The notes: generated from the letters alone by a model not told the origin. A DNA stretch of 64,000 bases from Kitasatospora kifunensis (GCF_014203855.1 NZ_JACHJV010000002.1:620001-684000), one strand, 5' to 3'; counted from the first letter of the stretch, positions 32,831 to 41,629 are shown. Program-made: numbers and translations.

Positions 32831-33202
32831 TCAGTTGATGGGACCGAAGTTGTACTGGGTGGTGGCCTCGTCGATCACCTCGACCGAGAGGCGCTGCCCG
32901 GGGCCGTCGTAGACGCCGTTGGGAGCCGGCTGGTCCCCGGCGGGCGACCACGTCGTGAAGGGGTCGAGGCCGGTGTTCATATCCACGATCATGTAGTAAC
33001 AGGAGCTGTTGTCGACCGTCGGGTCCACGAACATGTGGTCGTGGCCATCGATGATCTTGGTCAGCTCCAGGGCCTGGCACGCCGAGTCGGCGACCACCGG
33101 GGTGGGGGCCACGCTGGCGCTGGCGAGGCCCGACGTGGAGAGCACCATCGCGGAGGCGGCGACCGCCAGCACGCCGACCCGGCTGAGACCCTTGCGAGAC
33201 AT
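32831..33202 (-). CDS. small secreted protein
   Basis: A 123-residue protein from ATG 33202 (MSRKGLSRVGVLAVAASAMV) with a clear signal peptide ending near ASASVA. The mature part has two cysteines, CQALELTKI and SSCYYMIVD, that could form a disulfide, plus an acidic, aromatic C-terminal half. No family is recognised. It stands alone between the SARP and the dioxygenase gene. Confidence 0.65.
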   Translation of the reverse strand: MSRKGLSRVGVLAVAASAMVLSTSGLASASVAPTPVVADSACQALELTKIIDGHDHMFVDPTVDNSSCYYMIVDMNTGLDPFTTWSPAGDQPAPNGVYDGPGQRLSVEVIDEATTQYNFGPIN

Positions 33203-33626
33203 GTCTGCTCCTTCCCGCCTGCGGCCCGAGTGGCCGCCGGACTCCACCGATTCTTGGGACCGGACCTATCGCCTCCCGTGCCGACGCCTATCGCGCGGCC
33301 AACGGCGCCCTGGCGTCGCCAGACGCAGGCCACGGGGATGTGCGGCTACTCGCCGTCGCCGTCGAGGCCGATTACGGCTTGCGGATGCGCGGCGGGCTAC
33401 CGGCCCCCCGCGGTGCTGGCGGCACATGAGGCTGGATGGCGTACCGGGCCGACGCGGCCGGGTGGCTGGAGGGGGAGAGCGAGGCAATCCTGGGCTCGAC
33501 GGTCCCGTGTCGGGACCTGTGGGCTGGAGGTCCTGCTGATGCTCCGTGCTTCTACCGGCGATCGGTATGGCAGGTACGTCCGAGTGATTCCCTACGCCTT
33601 GTTCCTTACCGACGGAGCTGCATGTC
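33203..33626. other. intergenic region with no supported gene
   Basis: 424 bp between the divergent secreted-protein and dioxygenase genes. Short frames exist, but none has consistent codon bias plus a start and ribosome-binding site. Promoters for both flanking genes are presumably here. Confidence 0.4.
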
Positions 33627-34508
33627 ATGCGTGATTCTTCCGGACCGTTCAGCGGCGGCGCTGGTGCTTCCGTGTCCCCGAGTGCGCCTGAGACGCGCGG
33701 AGAGTCCGTGGACATGGATCCTGCGAGCTCAGCAGGCAGGCAACGATTGGCAGTTGCCGGTTTTGCGCGCTACCGTCGCAAGGAGGTCCTGGAAGGGGTC
33801 GGGGACCATTACACGGACACGCAGTTCGAGCAGATCAGACGGTCTTTCGCCGACCTGCCCGCCGACCCGTATGCCGAGGGTTCCAACAGGTACCGCCGGT
33901 ACGGGGGTGCCGTGTACCTGCCGTGGGAACGGAGCCTGACCTGGCTGCCGGCCAGCTCCCATCCCAGGCTCGGCCCGGTCACCGAGTTCTACCAGGGTGA
34001 GTACAACCCTGAGTACTCCGGCACACGGCGCTACTTCTCCGCCATCGCCACCGAGATCCTGGAGAACCCGCTGCTGCGGGAGATCGTCCTGTTCGACGCC
34101 GCCCAGATGCTGTGGCTGAAGGACTTCGGCAACGGCCCGCTGTTCGTCGGCGTCCATTTCGTCAAGCTTGCCGTGGACGACCTCGGCGATGTGGCGGTGT
34201 CGTCGCCGGATGCTCTGCACCAGGACGGCGAACCGTTCAGCTTCGTACACCTGATCAGCAGGGACAACGTGGTCGGCGGAGTGAACGTCATCGCGCCGCC
34301 CCGGTGCGCGGGCCTTCGACCGGAGGAGGTGACGAGGGATCTCCTCCACGCCGAATTCACCCTGGAGGACCCGCTGGACTCCTTCGGAGTGTACGACCCG
34401 CTGGTCAGCCACTATGTCAGCTCGGTGGGCAGGGGTAACGAGCCGCGCGGGGGTGAACGGTCGGTCCTCCTGGTCGGTTTCACGCCGTACGTGCCGCACG
34501 TCAAGTGA
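33627..34508 (+). CDS. 2-oxoglutarate/Fe(II) dioxygenase, amino-acid hydroxylase type
   Basis: A 293-residue protein. It contains an HxD pair (DALHQDGEPFSFVHLISR) with a later basic residue region (DPLVSHYVSSVGRG), matching the 2OG-Fe_Oxy_2 group to which bacterial free L-isoleucine/L-leucine hydroxylases belong. The first 35 residues are low-complexity, so the true start could be ATG at 33714 (MDPASSAG). No biosynthetic partner is adjacent. It probably hydroxylates a free amino acid, but substrate is inference. Confidence 0.75.
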   Translation: MRDSSGPFSGGAGASVSPSAPETRGESVDMDPASSAGRQRLAVAGFARYRRKEVLEGVGDHYTDTQFEQIRRSFADLPADPYAEGSNRYRRYGGAVYLPWERSLTWLPASSHPRLGPVTEFYQGEYNPEYSGTRRYFSAIATEILENPLLREIVLFDAAQMLWLKDFGNGPLFVGVHFVKLAVDDLGDVAVSSPDALHQDGEPFSFVHLISRDNVVGGVNVIAPPRCAGLRPEEVTRDLLHAEFTLEDPLDSFGVYDPLVSHYVSSVGRGNEPRGGERSVLLVGFTPYVPHVK

Positions 34509-34603
34509 CTCGACTCGGATGGTCAACCCGGTAGCTGACTCGCGGTCCATCGCCAGGCGGGATCTCTCCAGGGCATCAGGCACGGATCCCGGATGGACCG
34601 GTG

Positions 34604-35203
34604 TCAGGCGGCGCCGGGGCCGGCCGGGACCGGCATGGCGCGCCAGGTGTCCGCGAGGATCTCCAGGGTCATCAGGCGCATGGTGGTGTCGGCCTCGGCG
34701 AAGTAGCGCTCGGTCTCGCCGGTGGGGCTGAAGCCGAAGCGGGTGATCGCGCGGACCGCGTCGGTGTTCTCCAGGGACGCCATGCTCCACACCCGGGTGA
34801 GGCCGAGCTCGGCGAAGGCGAGCTTGAGCATGAGCCAGCCGATGTCGGGCGCGCACCCGGAGCCGCGGAGATGCCGGGCCATGGTGAAGACGCCGGAGTA
34901 GCCGGTGGTGGCGTCCTCGACGTCGAGGCGGATGCCGCCGACGGGGCGGTCATCGCCCTGGAGGCAGGCGGCCAGCTGGTAGTGGCGGCGCGGTGCCGCG
35001 GCGGCGGTCGCCACGGCCTCGTCGAGCCTGCGCCGGATCCGGGTGTCGTCCATGGCACCGGTCGAGAGGTGGCGCATCCCGTCCACGTCGCCCCAGACCA
35101 GGCGCATGGCGTCGAGGTCGTCGGCGCGGTGGTCCCGCAGGCGGACGAGAGCGGTCTCCAGTACCGGCAGCGTCGTGGGCGGATGTACAGGTGTGCGATT
35201 CAT
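34604..35203 (-). CDS. GNAT N-acetyltransferase (RimJ/RimL-like)
   Basis: A 199-residue protein with LETALVRLRDHRADDLDAM at the front, the acetyl-CoA fold segment APDIGWLMLKLAFAELGLTR, and WSMASLENTDAVRAITRFGF, which is the RimJ/RimL-type pattern. The substrate may be a protein N-terminus or a small amine. Monocistronic on the minus strand between the dioxygenase and the Uma2 gene. Confidence 0.85.
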   Translation of the reverse strand: MNRTPVHPPTTLPVLETALVRLRDHRADDLDAMRLVWGDVDGMRHLSTGAMDDTRIRRRLDEAVATAAAAPRRHYQLAACLQGDDRPVGGIRLDVEDATTGYSGVFTMARHLRGSGCAPDIGWLMLKLAFAELGLTRVWSMASLENTDAVRAITRFGFSPTGETERYFAEADTTMRLMTLEILADTWRAMPVPAGPGAA

Positions 35204-35309
35204 GTTCGAAACTCTAGCGAGCTGGTGCGTGACTGCGGCGGGTCGGGCCTGCCGGCCGGGGCGGCGTGACCTGTCGCGTGACGATCATGGTGAAGCGTGC
35301 GGTCCTCGG

Positions 35310-35870
35310 TCATAGGTCGGTGGTGTCGAGGTCCGTGTCGAAGGGCTCGGGCAGGTGTACGGGTGTGCCGAAGGGGTGTGGGCCTTCGGCACGGGTGTAG
35401 CCCAGGCGTCCGCCTGGCTGGGAGAACAGGGTGCAGGTCCGTTCCTGGCGGTCCACCAGCAGGTAGAGCGGTGCGCCGTATTGGGCGTAGCGGCGTCGCT
35501 TCACCGTGCGGTCGGTGTCGGCGTTGGTGGGGGAGGTGATCTCGACGACGAGGAGGGTCTGGTCGGGGAGGAGGGCTCCTTCTGTTTTCGCGAGTTCGGC
35601 GGGGACGACGGCGAGGTCGGGGATGTACCAGTTCTCGGACAGGGGGAGGTCGAGGTTGCCGGAGCCTGCGCGTAGGCCGAGTGCGCGCATGCAGGGGCCG
35701 ATCTGTTCGCGGATCAGGTCGGCGGCGTTCTCGTGGGCCCAGGACGGGGACATGGGGGTGATGACTCCCTCGATGATCTCGGCGCGGTCCCCGGCGATGT
35801 GCTGGACGGCGTATTTGAGGGCGCGTTCGGGGTCGGTGACGTTGCTGTAGTCCTGGGGGGCGGCGGTCAC
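35310..35870 (-). CDS. Uma2-family (DUF820) putative endonuclease
   Basis: A 186-residue protein from GTG 35870 with GGAAGGAG upstream (the frame is open to 35951). It has the PD-(D/E)xK core of DUF820: AEIIEGVITPMSP, ENWYIPDLAVVPAEL with the catalytic Asp, and LLVVEITSPTNADTDRTVKR with E and K. Uma2 proteins are abundant in actinomycetes, with no settled role; nuclease activity is predicted from the fold. It lies beside a two-repeat CRISPR relic but is not a known Cas protein. Confidence 0.85.
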   Translation of the reverse strand: MTAAPQDYSNVTDPERALKYAVQHIAGDRAEIIEGVITPMSPSWAHENAADLIREQIGPCMRALGLRAGSGNLDLPLSENWYIPDLAVVPAELAKTEGALLPDQTLLVVEITSPTNADTDRTVKRRRYAQYGAPLYLLVDRQERTCTLFSQPGGRLGYTRAEGPHPFGTPVHLPEPFDTDLDTTDL

Positions 35871-35944
35871 GTGAGGGTCTCCTTCCAGGTCTTGGGTTCG
35901 TGTGTCCAGGTTGACACCGTGCGAGGAGGTTGCGGCGTCGAGCT

Positions 35945-36033
35945 GGATCATCCCCGCGAGTGCGGGGCCGATCGCGCCTTCTCGCCCAGCGCGCGGGCGA
36001 TCCTGGGATCATCCCCGCATGCGCGGGGCCGAT
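35945..36033. CRISPR. two-repeat CRISPR relic (type I-E-like repeat)
   Basis: Two 28-bp copies, 35945-35972 and 36006-36033, share GGATCATCCCCGC, a 4-nt variable centre (GAGT or ATGC) and GCGGGGCCGAT halves able to form the CCCCGC/GCGGGG hairpin typical of I-E repeats in streptomycetes. The 33-bp spacer is 35973-36005. No third repeat, leader or cas gene is visible, so it is an orphan or decayed array. Confidence 0.55.
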
Positions 36034-36081
36034 GCTTCGTGAGCTGCGAGGATATCGCGGTATCGCCTGAGTTTCAGTCAG

Positions 36082-36095
36082 TTCGAGTACTCGAA
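36082..36095. other. 14-bp perfect palindrome downstream of the HAD gene
   Basis: TTCGAGTACTCGAA is fully symmetrical and lies 12 bp beyond the stop of the HAD gene. It could be a terminator hairpin or a protein-binding site; no U-tract is present. Confidence 0.4.
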
Positions 36096-36106
36096 AGGTG
36101 AGCCGG

Positions 36107-36709
36107 TCAGCGGGTAGGGCGGGTGAACGGGCGGACGTCGATGACCCGCATGCCGGCGGCGTGGGCGGCCTCGATCCCCTCGTCGCTGTCCTCGTACACC
36201 AGGCAGTGGGCCGGCGGCACCGCCAGGGCCTCGGAGGCCTGGAGGAAGATGTCCGGGGCGGGCTTGCCGCGCTCGACCTCGTCGCGGGTGACCACGGCGG
36301 TGAACAGGTCCTGGAGGGACAGGTGCCGCATGGTCGCCTCGATGACCTGGCGGGCACCGCCGGACGCCACCGCCATCGGGAGCACCCCGTGGTAGGTGTG
36401 CATGACCTCCGCGACCTGCGGGTGCAGTCGGATCCGGGCCGCGTTCGCCAGGAAGTGGCCGTCCCGGGCGGCGACGAGTTCCCCGATCGGCGGTGCCGAC
36501 CGCAGGCCGGTCTCCTGCGCCAGGGTACGGATCATGTCCGCGGAGGAGAGGCCGGTTCGGGCGTCGAACCACTCCTGACGGAGCGTCATCCCGTGCGGGG
36601 CGAGCGCCTCGGCCATCGCCCGGTAGTTGGCGTGCTGGCTGTCGACCAGCGTGCCGTCCCAGTCGAACAGCAGCGCTCGGGCGCGTCCTGGGTGGAGTTC
36701 GGCAAGCAA
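36107..36709 (-). CDS. HAD-family phosphatase (beta-phosphoglucomutase-like)
   Basis: A 200-residue protein from TTG 36709. All four HAD motifs are visible: LLFDWDGTLVDSQ, VASGG, KPAPDIFLQA and YEDSDEGIEAA. The cap domain is the helical type of phosphoglycolate/sugar phosphatases. As the last gene of the cyclase operon it may dephosphorylate a cyclitol or sugar phosphate, which would be needed after a sugar 7-phosphate cyclase. Six copies of an 8-bp tandem repeat lie just upstream of its start. Confidence 0.88.
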   Translation of the reverse strand: MLAELHPGRARALLFDWDGTLVDSQHANYRAMAEALAPHGMTLRQEWFDARTGLSSADMIRTLAQETGLRSAPPIGELVAARDGHFLANAARIRLHPQVAEVMHTYHGVLPMAVASGGARQVIEATMRHLSLQDLFTAVVTRDEVERGKPAPDIFLQASEALAVPPAHCLVYEDSDEGIEAAHAAGMRVIDVRPFTRPTR

Positions 36710-36722
36710 GGGCAGTCACCTT

Positions 36723-36770
36723 CAGAGTCGCAGAGTCGCAGAGTCGCAGAGTCGCAGAGTCGCAGGGTCA
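36723..36770. repeat. 8-bp tandem repeat (CAGAGTCG x6)
   Basis: Six perfect CAGAGTCG units in the 93-bp spacer between the MFS transporter and HAD genes, followed by a degenerate seventh (CAGGGTCA). It starts 13 bp upstream of the HAD start codon, so unit number sets the spacing in the 5' region. Slippage is possible because 8 is not a multiple of three. Confidence 0.95.
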
Positions 36771-36802
36771 CGGGGCGAGATCGGGCCCCGTAGCCGACGG
36801 TG

Positions 36803-38122
36803 TCACACCCGGACGGGTTGTGCCTGCGCGTCCTGCACGTCGTCCAGGTGGATGCCCTTCGTCTCGGGCATCCACCTGAACAGCAGGAGTGCGGCGGCCA
36901 GCGTCACGCCGCTGTAGACGGCGAACGCCCCGCCGAGCGACAGGGCCCGGACCAGCGGCAGGAAGGTCGAGGCGACGACGAAGTCGGCCGCCCAGTGCGC
37001 CGCGGTCGCCAGGCTCATCAGCGCACCCCGGGCCCGCCGCGGGTAGATCTCCGAGACGAAGACCCAGAAGACGGGCGCCGGGCCGACCCCGCCGGCGACG
37101 ATGAAGACGCACAGCAGCAGCGCGGTGACGCCCCCGTGGTCGCCGAGCAGTTGGGCGGCGGCGATCGCGGCAGCCGCCGCTGCCATCGCGGCGAGCCCAC
37201 CCAGCATCAGCGGTCGCCGGCCGCTGCGGTCGAGCAGTGCGATCGTCACCGCGGTGGCGGCCACGTTGCAGGCCCCGACCAGGACCGATCCCAGTACGGA
37301 GCCGGAGCGGGTGAGCCCACTGGAGGAGAGGATCGTCGGGGCGTAGTAGATCGCGGTGTTGAGACCGGTGAGGTGGACGAGCACGGCGATCCCCAGGCCC
37401 AGCGCCAGCCGGCGGGGCCCCGCCGCGGCGAGCGCCGCCCGCAAGCCGATCCCCGTGCCCTGGCGCGCGCTCGCACTCGGGTGCTGCGCGACCGGCGGCA
37501 GGCCGAGCGCTGCCGCCGCCGCACGGGCCCGCCCGACGCGGCCCACGCCGACCAGCCAGGACGGTGACTCCGGAACGGCCGCCATGCCGCCCAGCAGGGC
37601 CACCGCCGGCACCAGCCCCACCGCCAGCATCAGCCGCCAGGCGCCACCGCTCTGCAGCGCGTACGACACCAGGTAGGCGAGCAGCAGACCTATGGTGATC
37701 ATGAGTTGATTGAGCGTCACCAAAGCGCCGCGCCGGGCGGGCGGTGAGATCTCGGCGAGGTACAGCGGTACCGCGAACGAGATCGCGCCGAGGGCGAGAC
37801 CGACCAGGAACCGGCCGAGGATGAGGACGGTCGGACCGCCCGCCAGCGCGGAGACGGCCGTCCCGACGATGAACACCGACGTGGCGGCGGTGATCACCGG
37901 TCGGCGCCCGAAGCGGTCGGCGAGCCGGCCGCTGGTGGGCGCGGTCAGGGCGGCGCCGAGCAGCGCGGCCGACACCACCAGCCCCTGGACCCAGGCCGAC
38001 AGTCCGTAGCGTTCGTCGACCAGCGGCAGCACGCCGGCGATCCCCCCGGTGCCGTAGCCGAAGAGCAGCCCGCCGGTGGCGGGGACGAGGACCGGCAGGA
38101 CCCGCCCGACGACTCCCGTCAT
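36803..38122 (-). CDS. MFS sugar-type transporter
   Basis: A 439-residue, 12-helix membrane protein of the sugar porter group. Signatures include GRLADRFGRRPVI (loop 2-3), PLYLAEISPPARRGALVTLNQ, PESPSWLVG at the end of helix 6, and SEIYPRRARGALMS. It may import a cyclitol or sugar substrate or export the product of the operon. ATG 38122 overlaps the upstream dehydrogenase stop by 4 bp. Confidence 0.92.
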   Translation of the reverse strand: MTGVVGRVLPVLVPATGGLLFGYGTGGIAGVLPLVDERYGLSAWVQGLVVSAALLGAALTAPTSGRLADRFGRRPVITAATSVFIVGTAVSALAGGPTVLILGRFLVGLALGAISFAVPLYLAEISPPARRGALVTLNQLMITIGLLLAYLVSYALQSGGAWRLMLAVGLVPAVALLGGMAAVPESPSWLVGVGRVGRARAAAAALGLPPVAQHPSASARQGTGIGLRAALAAAGPRRLALGLGIAVLVHLTGLNTAIYYAPTILSSSGLTRSGSVLGSVLVGACNVAATAVTIALLDRSGRRPLMLGGLAAMAAAAAAIAAAQLLGDHGGVTALLLCVFIVAGGVGPAPVFWVFVSEIYPRRARGALMSLATAAHWAADFVVASTFLPLVRALSLGGAFAVYSGVTLAAALLLFRWMPETKGIHLDDVQDAQAQPVRV

Positions 38123-39189
38123 GCCGGCACCGTCACGGCCGGCGTGGGCCCGTCGAGGCCGTCGGCCGTCGCCACCGCAGCGCCGCCGGCCGCCGCGGAG
38201 CGCACCAGCGCGGCACCGACCCGGGCCGCGCGGCGGGAGTCGACGAGCGGACACGGGGTGGGGCGGCCCTCGGCCACCGCCCGGGCGAAGGCCGCCACCT
38301 GGCCCTGGTAGTGGTTGTCGGCCGGCACGGTCTCGGTGCGCACGCCATCGGCGGTCCGCACGGTGACCACACCGTTCTCGCCGGCCATCGCCCAGGCGTT
38401 GTGGACGGTGATGGTGCCGCGGGTGCCCTGCAACTCGTACCAGGCACGCGGTCCGTAGTCGATGCTGTAGTCCAGCACCGCCGCGCGGCCGCCGCCGAAG
38501 TCCATCCAGCCGGTGGCGCTGGTCTCCACGGCCAGCCCGGTGCGTCGGAAGAACCGGGCGCCCACCCGGTCGGGCGCCCGGCCGAAGAAGAGCTGCGGCA
38601 CGTCGATCGCATAGCACCCGACGTCCCAGGTGGCACCGCCGCCGAGTGCGGCGTCGAGCCGGATGTTGCCGCTGCCGCTCGGGATCTCGAACGCGAACGC
38701 GGCGCGCACCAGCCGCAGTTCGCCGACCGCGTCGGAAGCCAGCAGTGCGGCGGCGCGCTGCTGCTGAGGATGGCAGCGGTACATGAAGGCCTCCATCGCA
38801 AGGCGCGAGGCGGCGTCGGCGGCCTGCTCGATCCGGCCCACACCCTCCTCGCTCATCGCCATCGGCTTCTCGACCAGGACGTGCTTGCCCGCGGCCAGTG
38901 CCCGCACCGTCCATTCGACGTGATCGGTGTTGGGGAGCGCGATGTACACCACGTCGAGATCCGGGTCGGCGATCAGCGCCGCGTAGTCCTGGTGCGCCGT
39001 CGCGCCGTACGGCTTCGCCACCTCGAGTGCCCGCGCGTGGTGCCGCGGACGGCTGGCCACGGCCGCCACCGCGCAGCCGTCGGTGGCGGCGATCGCGGGC
39101 AGCAGGTGGCCGCTGATGTAGGCGGTGGCGCCGAGCACGCCCCAGCGCAGTTCGGCGCCTTGAGGGCGGGCGGGGAAGAAGCGGTTCAC
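38119..39189 (-). CDS. Gfo/Idh/MocA family NAD(P)-dependent oxidoreductase
   Basis: A 356-residue protein from GTG 39189. The Rossmann segment is RWGVLGATAYISGHLLPAI, followed by the family's GKHVLVEKPMAMS (catalytic Lys) and the C-terminal GATWDVGCYAIDVPQLFF with Asp/His-type residues. The family oxidises or reduces sugars and inositols, fitting the cyclitol context. Coupled by overlap on both sides (GMC upstream, MFS downstream). Confidence 0.92.
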   Translation of the reverse strand: MNRFFPARPQGAELRWGVLGATAYISGHLLPAIAATDGCAVAAVASRPRHHARALEVAKPYGATAHQDYAALIADPDLDVVYIALPNTDHVEWTVRALAAGKHVLVEKPMAMSEEGVGRIEQAADAASRLAMEAFMYRCHPQQQRAAALLASDAVGELRLVRAAFAFEIPSGSGNIRLDAALGGGATWDVGCYAIDVPQLFFGRAPDRVGARFFRRTGLAVETSATGWMDFGGGRAAVLDYSIDYGPRAWYELQGTRGTITVHNAWAMAGENGVVTVRTADGVRTETVPADNHYQGQVAAFARAVAEGRPTPCPLVDSRRAARVGAALVRSAAAGGAAVATADGLDGPTPAVTVPA

Positions 39190-40718
39190 GTGGCGTCCTC
39201 CTGGATGAAGCCGACGGCGCGTTCGGCGACGGCCGCCACGGCGGCATGGATGTTTCCGGTGATCATGCGCGGGATGACGGAGGCGTCCACGACCCGCAGC
39301 CCGGCCACCCCGCGTACCCGCAACCGCCGGTCGACGACGGCGAGTTCGTCGTCGTCCGGACCGAACCGGCAGGTTCCGACCGGGTGGAACTGCGTCTGGG
39401 CGTTGGCGCGGACGAACTGCGCCAGCTCGGCCCGGGTGGCCAGTGGCGTGGGCAGCGGGGCCGGGCGCAGTGAGCCCAGCGGGTCGGTGGCGGCGATCTC
39501 CTGGGCCAGCCGCACCCCTTCGACCAGGGTGTCGAGGTCGGCGGGGTCGGTGAGGTAGGCCGGGTCGATCAGCGGGTGGCCGAGCGGATCGGCCGGGTCG
39601 AGGGTCAGCCTGCCGCGGCTGCGCGGCCGGGTGAGGGCCGGGCCGATGGTGAAGCCCCAGCCGAGCCGGGAGGCGTTGTTGAGGTCCTTCATCGGGGCGA
39701 ACGACAGCTGGATGTCCGGGGCGGGGGAGTGCGGCAGCACGGTGACGAAGCCGCCGGCCTCGCCGAGGTTGGAGCGGTCGGCGACCGGGTGCCCCTCGGT
39801 GGTGTCGTATGCCAGCGAGACCTGGACGTGGTCGTGCAGGTTGGCGCCGACGCCCGGCAGGTCGGTGGTGCTCGCGATGCCCAGTTCCGCGAGGGCGTCG
39901 GCCGGGCCGATGCCGCTGAGCAGCAGCAACTGCGGGCTGGCCACCGTGCCGGCGCACAGCACCACCTCGGTGGTCGCACCGACGGTGTGCACCACTCCGG
40001 CGTGTCGGACCCGCACGCCGCGGGCCCCACCGGCCGAGACCTCGATCCGCAGCACCTGAGCGTCCGTCAGCACCGTCAGGTTCGGCCGCTCCAGCACCGG
40101 GCGCAGATGGGTGAAGGCCGTGTTGGCCCGCCGGGCGGCAGCGCCAGGGCCGCCTGCGGTGACGGTGGTGCGGTACAGGCCGACGCCCTCCTGGGAGCCC
40201 GCGTTGAAGTCCGGGTTGGCCGGCAGTCCCGCCTTCTGGGCGGCGGCGACGAAGGCCGCCGCGAACGGGTGTGGCGCGGTGTTCTCCGCGACCGGGATCG
40301 CCCCGGGAGCACAGGAGCCGGCCGGTGCCTCCAGCCGCTCCAGCCAGGGGAGGAAGGCGGCGGCGGTCCACTCCTCGCCGCCCCACTGGCTCCAGGCGTC
40401 GAAGTCGCAGGCGGCGCCGCGGATGTGCACCATGGCGTTGATCGCGCCGGAACCGCCCAGCACCCGGCCGCGCGGCCAGGCCAGCCGCCGACCGTCAAGC
40501 GCCGCCTGCGGCACGGTGCGGTACGCCCAGTCGAGCTCGCTGCCGAGCAGACCGGGCCAGGCGGCAGGGCGGGCGATCCGTGGGTCGTGGTCGGCGGGGC
40601 CGGCCTCGATCAGGAGCACGGTCTGATCGGGCCGGGCGCTGAGGCCGGCGGCGAGGACGCATCCTGCCGCCCCCGCGCCGACCACCACGAAGTCGTACAT
40701 CCGGTCCGGAATCTGCAT
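39186..40718 (-). CDS. GMC-family FAD oxidoreductase
   Basis: A 510-residue flavoprotein from ATG 40718, with GAGAGG six bases upstream (GTG 40724 is an alternative). It shows the dinucleotide-binding FVVVGAGAAGCVLAAGLSAR, GGSGAINAMVHIRG, the second GMC signature GTVASPQLLLLSGIGPADAL and the C-terminal active-site TQFHPVGTCRFG. GMC enzymes oxidise alcohols and choline-like or cyclitol substrates. It is followed with a 4-bp overlap by the Gfo/Idh/MocA enzyme. Confidence 0.93.
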   Translation of the reverse strand: MQIPDRMYDFVVVGAGAAGCVLAAGLSARPDQTVLLIEAGPADHDPRIARPAAWPGLLGSELDWAYRTVPQAALDGRRLAWPRGRVLGGSGAINAMVHIRGAACDFDAWSQWGGEEWTAAAFLPWLERLEAPAGSCAPGAIPVAENTAPHPFAAAFVAAAQKAGLPANPDFNAGSQEGVGLYRTTVTAGGPGAAARRANTAFTHLRPVLERPNLTVLTDAQVLRIEVSAGGARGVRVRHAGVVHTVGATTEVVLCAGTVASPQLLLLSGIGPADALAELGIASTTDLPGVGANLHDHVQVSLAYDTTEGHPVADRSNLGEAGGFVTVLPHSPAPDIQLSFAPMKDLNNASRLGWGFTIGPALTRPRSRGRLTLDPADPLGHPLIDPAYLTDPADLDTLVEGVRLAQEIAATDPLGSLRPAPLPTPLATRAELAQFVRANAQTQFHPVGTCRFGPDDDELAVVDRRLRVRGVAGLRVVDASVIPRMITGNIHAAVAAVAERAVGFIQEDAT

Positions 40719-40750
40719 GAGCACCTCTCAGATGGCTGATCGTCAGGGGG

Positions 40751-40859
40751 TGCCTGGGTGCCTGGGCGCCTGGGCACCCGGGCACGGGCACCTGGGCGGC
40801 TGTCCGGCTGGTCGGCGCCGTCCCACACCGCGGGTCACACCGCGAGTCACACCGCGAGG
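40751..40859. repeat. two short tandem repeat clusters in the SDR-GMC spacer
   Basis: 8-bp units YGCCTGGG repeat at about 40751-40774 and decay onward to 40782; a 12-bp unit (CACACCGCGRGT) repeats three times at 40824-40859, the last overlapping the SDR stop. With the 8-bp array before the HAD gene, both large spacers of this operon carry tandem repeats. Confidence 0.75.
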
Positions 40860-41629
40860 AAGCCGCCGTCCACGGCCACCACCTGGCCGTTCACGTACGA
40901 GGAGGCGTCCGAGAACAGCCACAGCACCACGTCGGCGACCTGCTCGGGAGTGCCGATCACCCCGGAGGGGATCAGCCCGCGCCAGGTCGTGGCACCGCCG
41001 ACCGCCGCCTCGGAGGCGGCCAGCATCTCGGTCTCGATCGGGCCGGGCGCGACCGCGTTGACCCGGACGCCGTCCCGGGCGTGCTCAAGGGCGGCGACCC
41101 GGGTGAGCGCGGCTGCCGCATGCTTTGAGGTGACGTAGGCGCCGATCCCGGGAAAGACGGTCCGCTGCCCGTGCACCGAGGTGGTGTTGACGATGCTGCC
41201 GAAGCCCTGAGCCGCCATCAGCCGCAGCTCCTCGCGCAGGCACAGCCACAGACCGCGGGTGTTGACCGCGAAGGTGGCGTCGAACTGATCGGGCGTCAGG
41301 TCGACGAGCCGCCCGTCACCCGGAACGCCCGCGTTGTTGAAGGCGTGGTGCACCGTGCCGTAGGTTCCGCGTACTGCGGCGAACAGCCTTTCCACCTGCG
41401 CCGGGTCGGTGACGTCGCAGGGGAGGAAGCACGCGTCACCGCCCGCTTCTTTGATCTCGGCCGCTGCCTGCTCACCCGCCTCGATCCGCCGGGAGGCCAG
41501 CACCACGCGCATCCCGGCCCGGGCGAAGGCTGCTCCCGCCGCCCGACCGATGCCGGTGCTGCCGCCGGTGACCACCACCACGCGGCCGGTGAGGCCGGTG
41601 GGCAGTGCGCCGCCGCCCGCCGCCGTCAT
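40847..41629 (-). CDS. short-chain dehydrogenase/reductase
   Basis: A 260-residue classical SDR from ATG 41629. Cofactor motif VVVTGGSTGIGRAAGAAFAR, NNAG in HHAFNNAGVPGDG, catalytic Ser in IVNTTSVHG, YxxxK in GAYVTSKHAAAAL, and the C-terminal ADVVLWLFSDASSYVNGQVV. The basic residue after the glycine motif (SRRIE) suggests NADP(H) preference. Start overlaps the cyclase stop by 4 bp, so it likely acts early on the cyclase product. Confidence 0.93.
   Translation of the reverse strand: MTAAGGGALPTGLTGRVVVVTGGSTGIGRAAGAAFARAGMRVVLASRRIEAGEQAAAEIKEAGGDACFLPCDVTDPAQVERLFAAVRGTYGTVHHAFNNAGVPGDGRLVDLTPDQFDATFAVNTRGLWLCLREELRLMAAQGFGSIVNTTSVHGQRTVFPGIGAYVTSKHAAAALTRVAALEHARDGVRVNAVAPGPIETEMLAASEAAVGGATTWRGLIPSGVIGTPEQVADVVLWLFSDASSYVNGQVVAVDGGFLAV

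Noticed and set aside
35310..36033. Uma2 gene as a Cas nuclease of the CRISPR relic
   Set aside because: DUF820 proteins are widespread without CRISPR; proximity to two repeats alone is not support.
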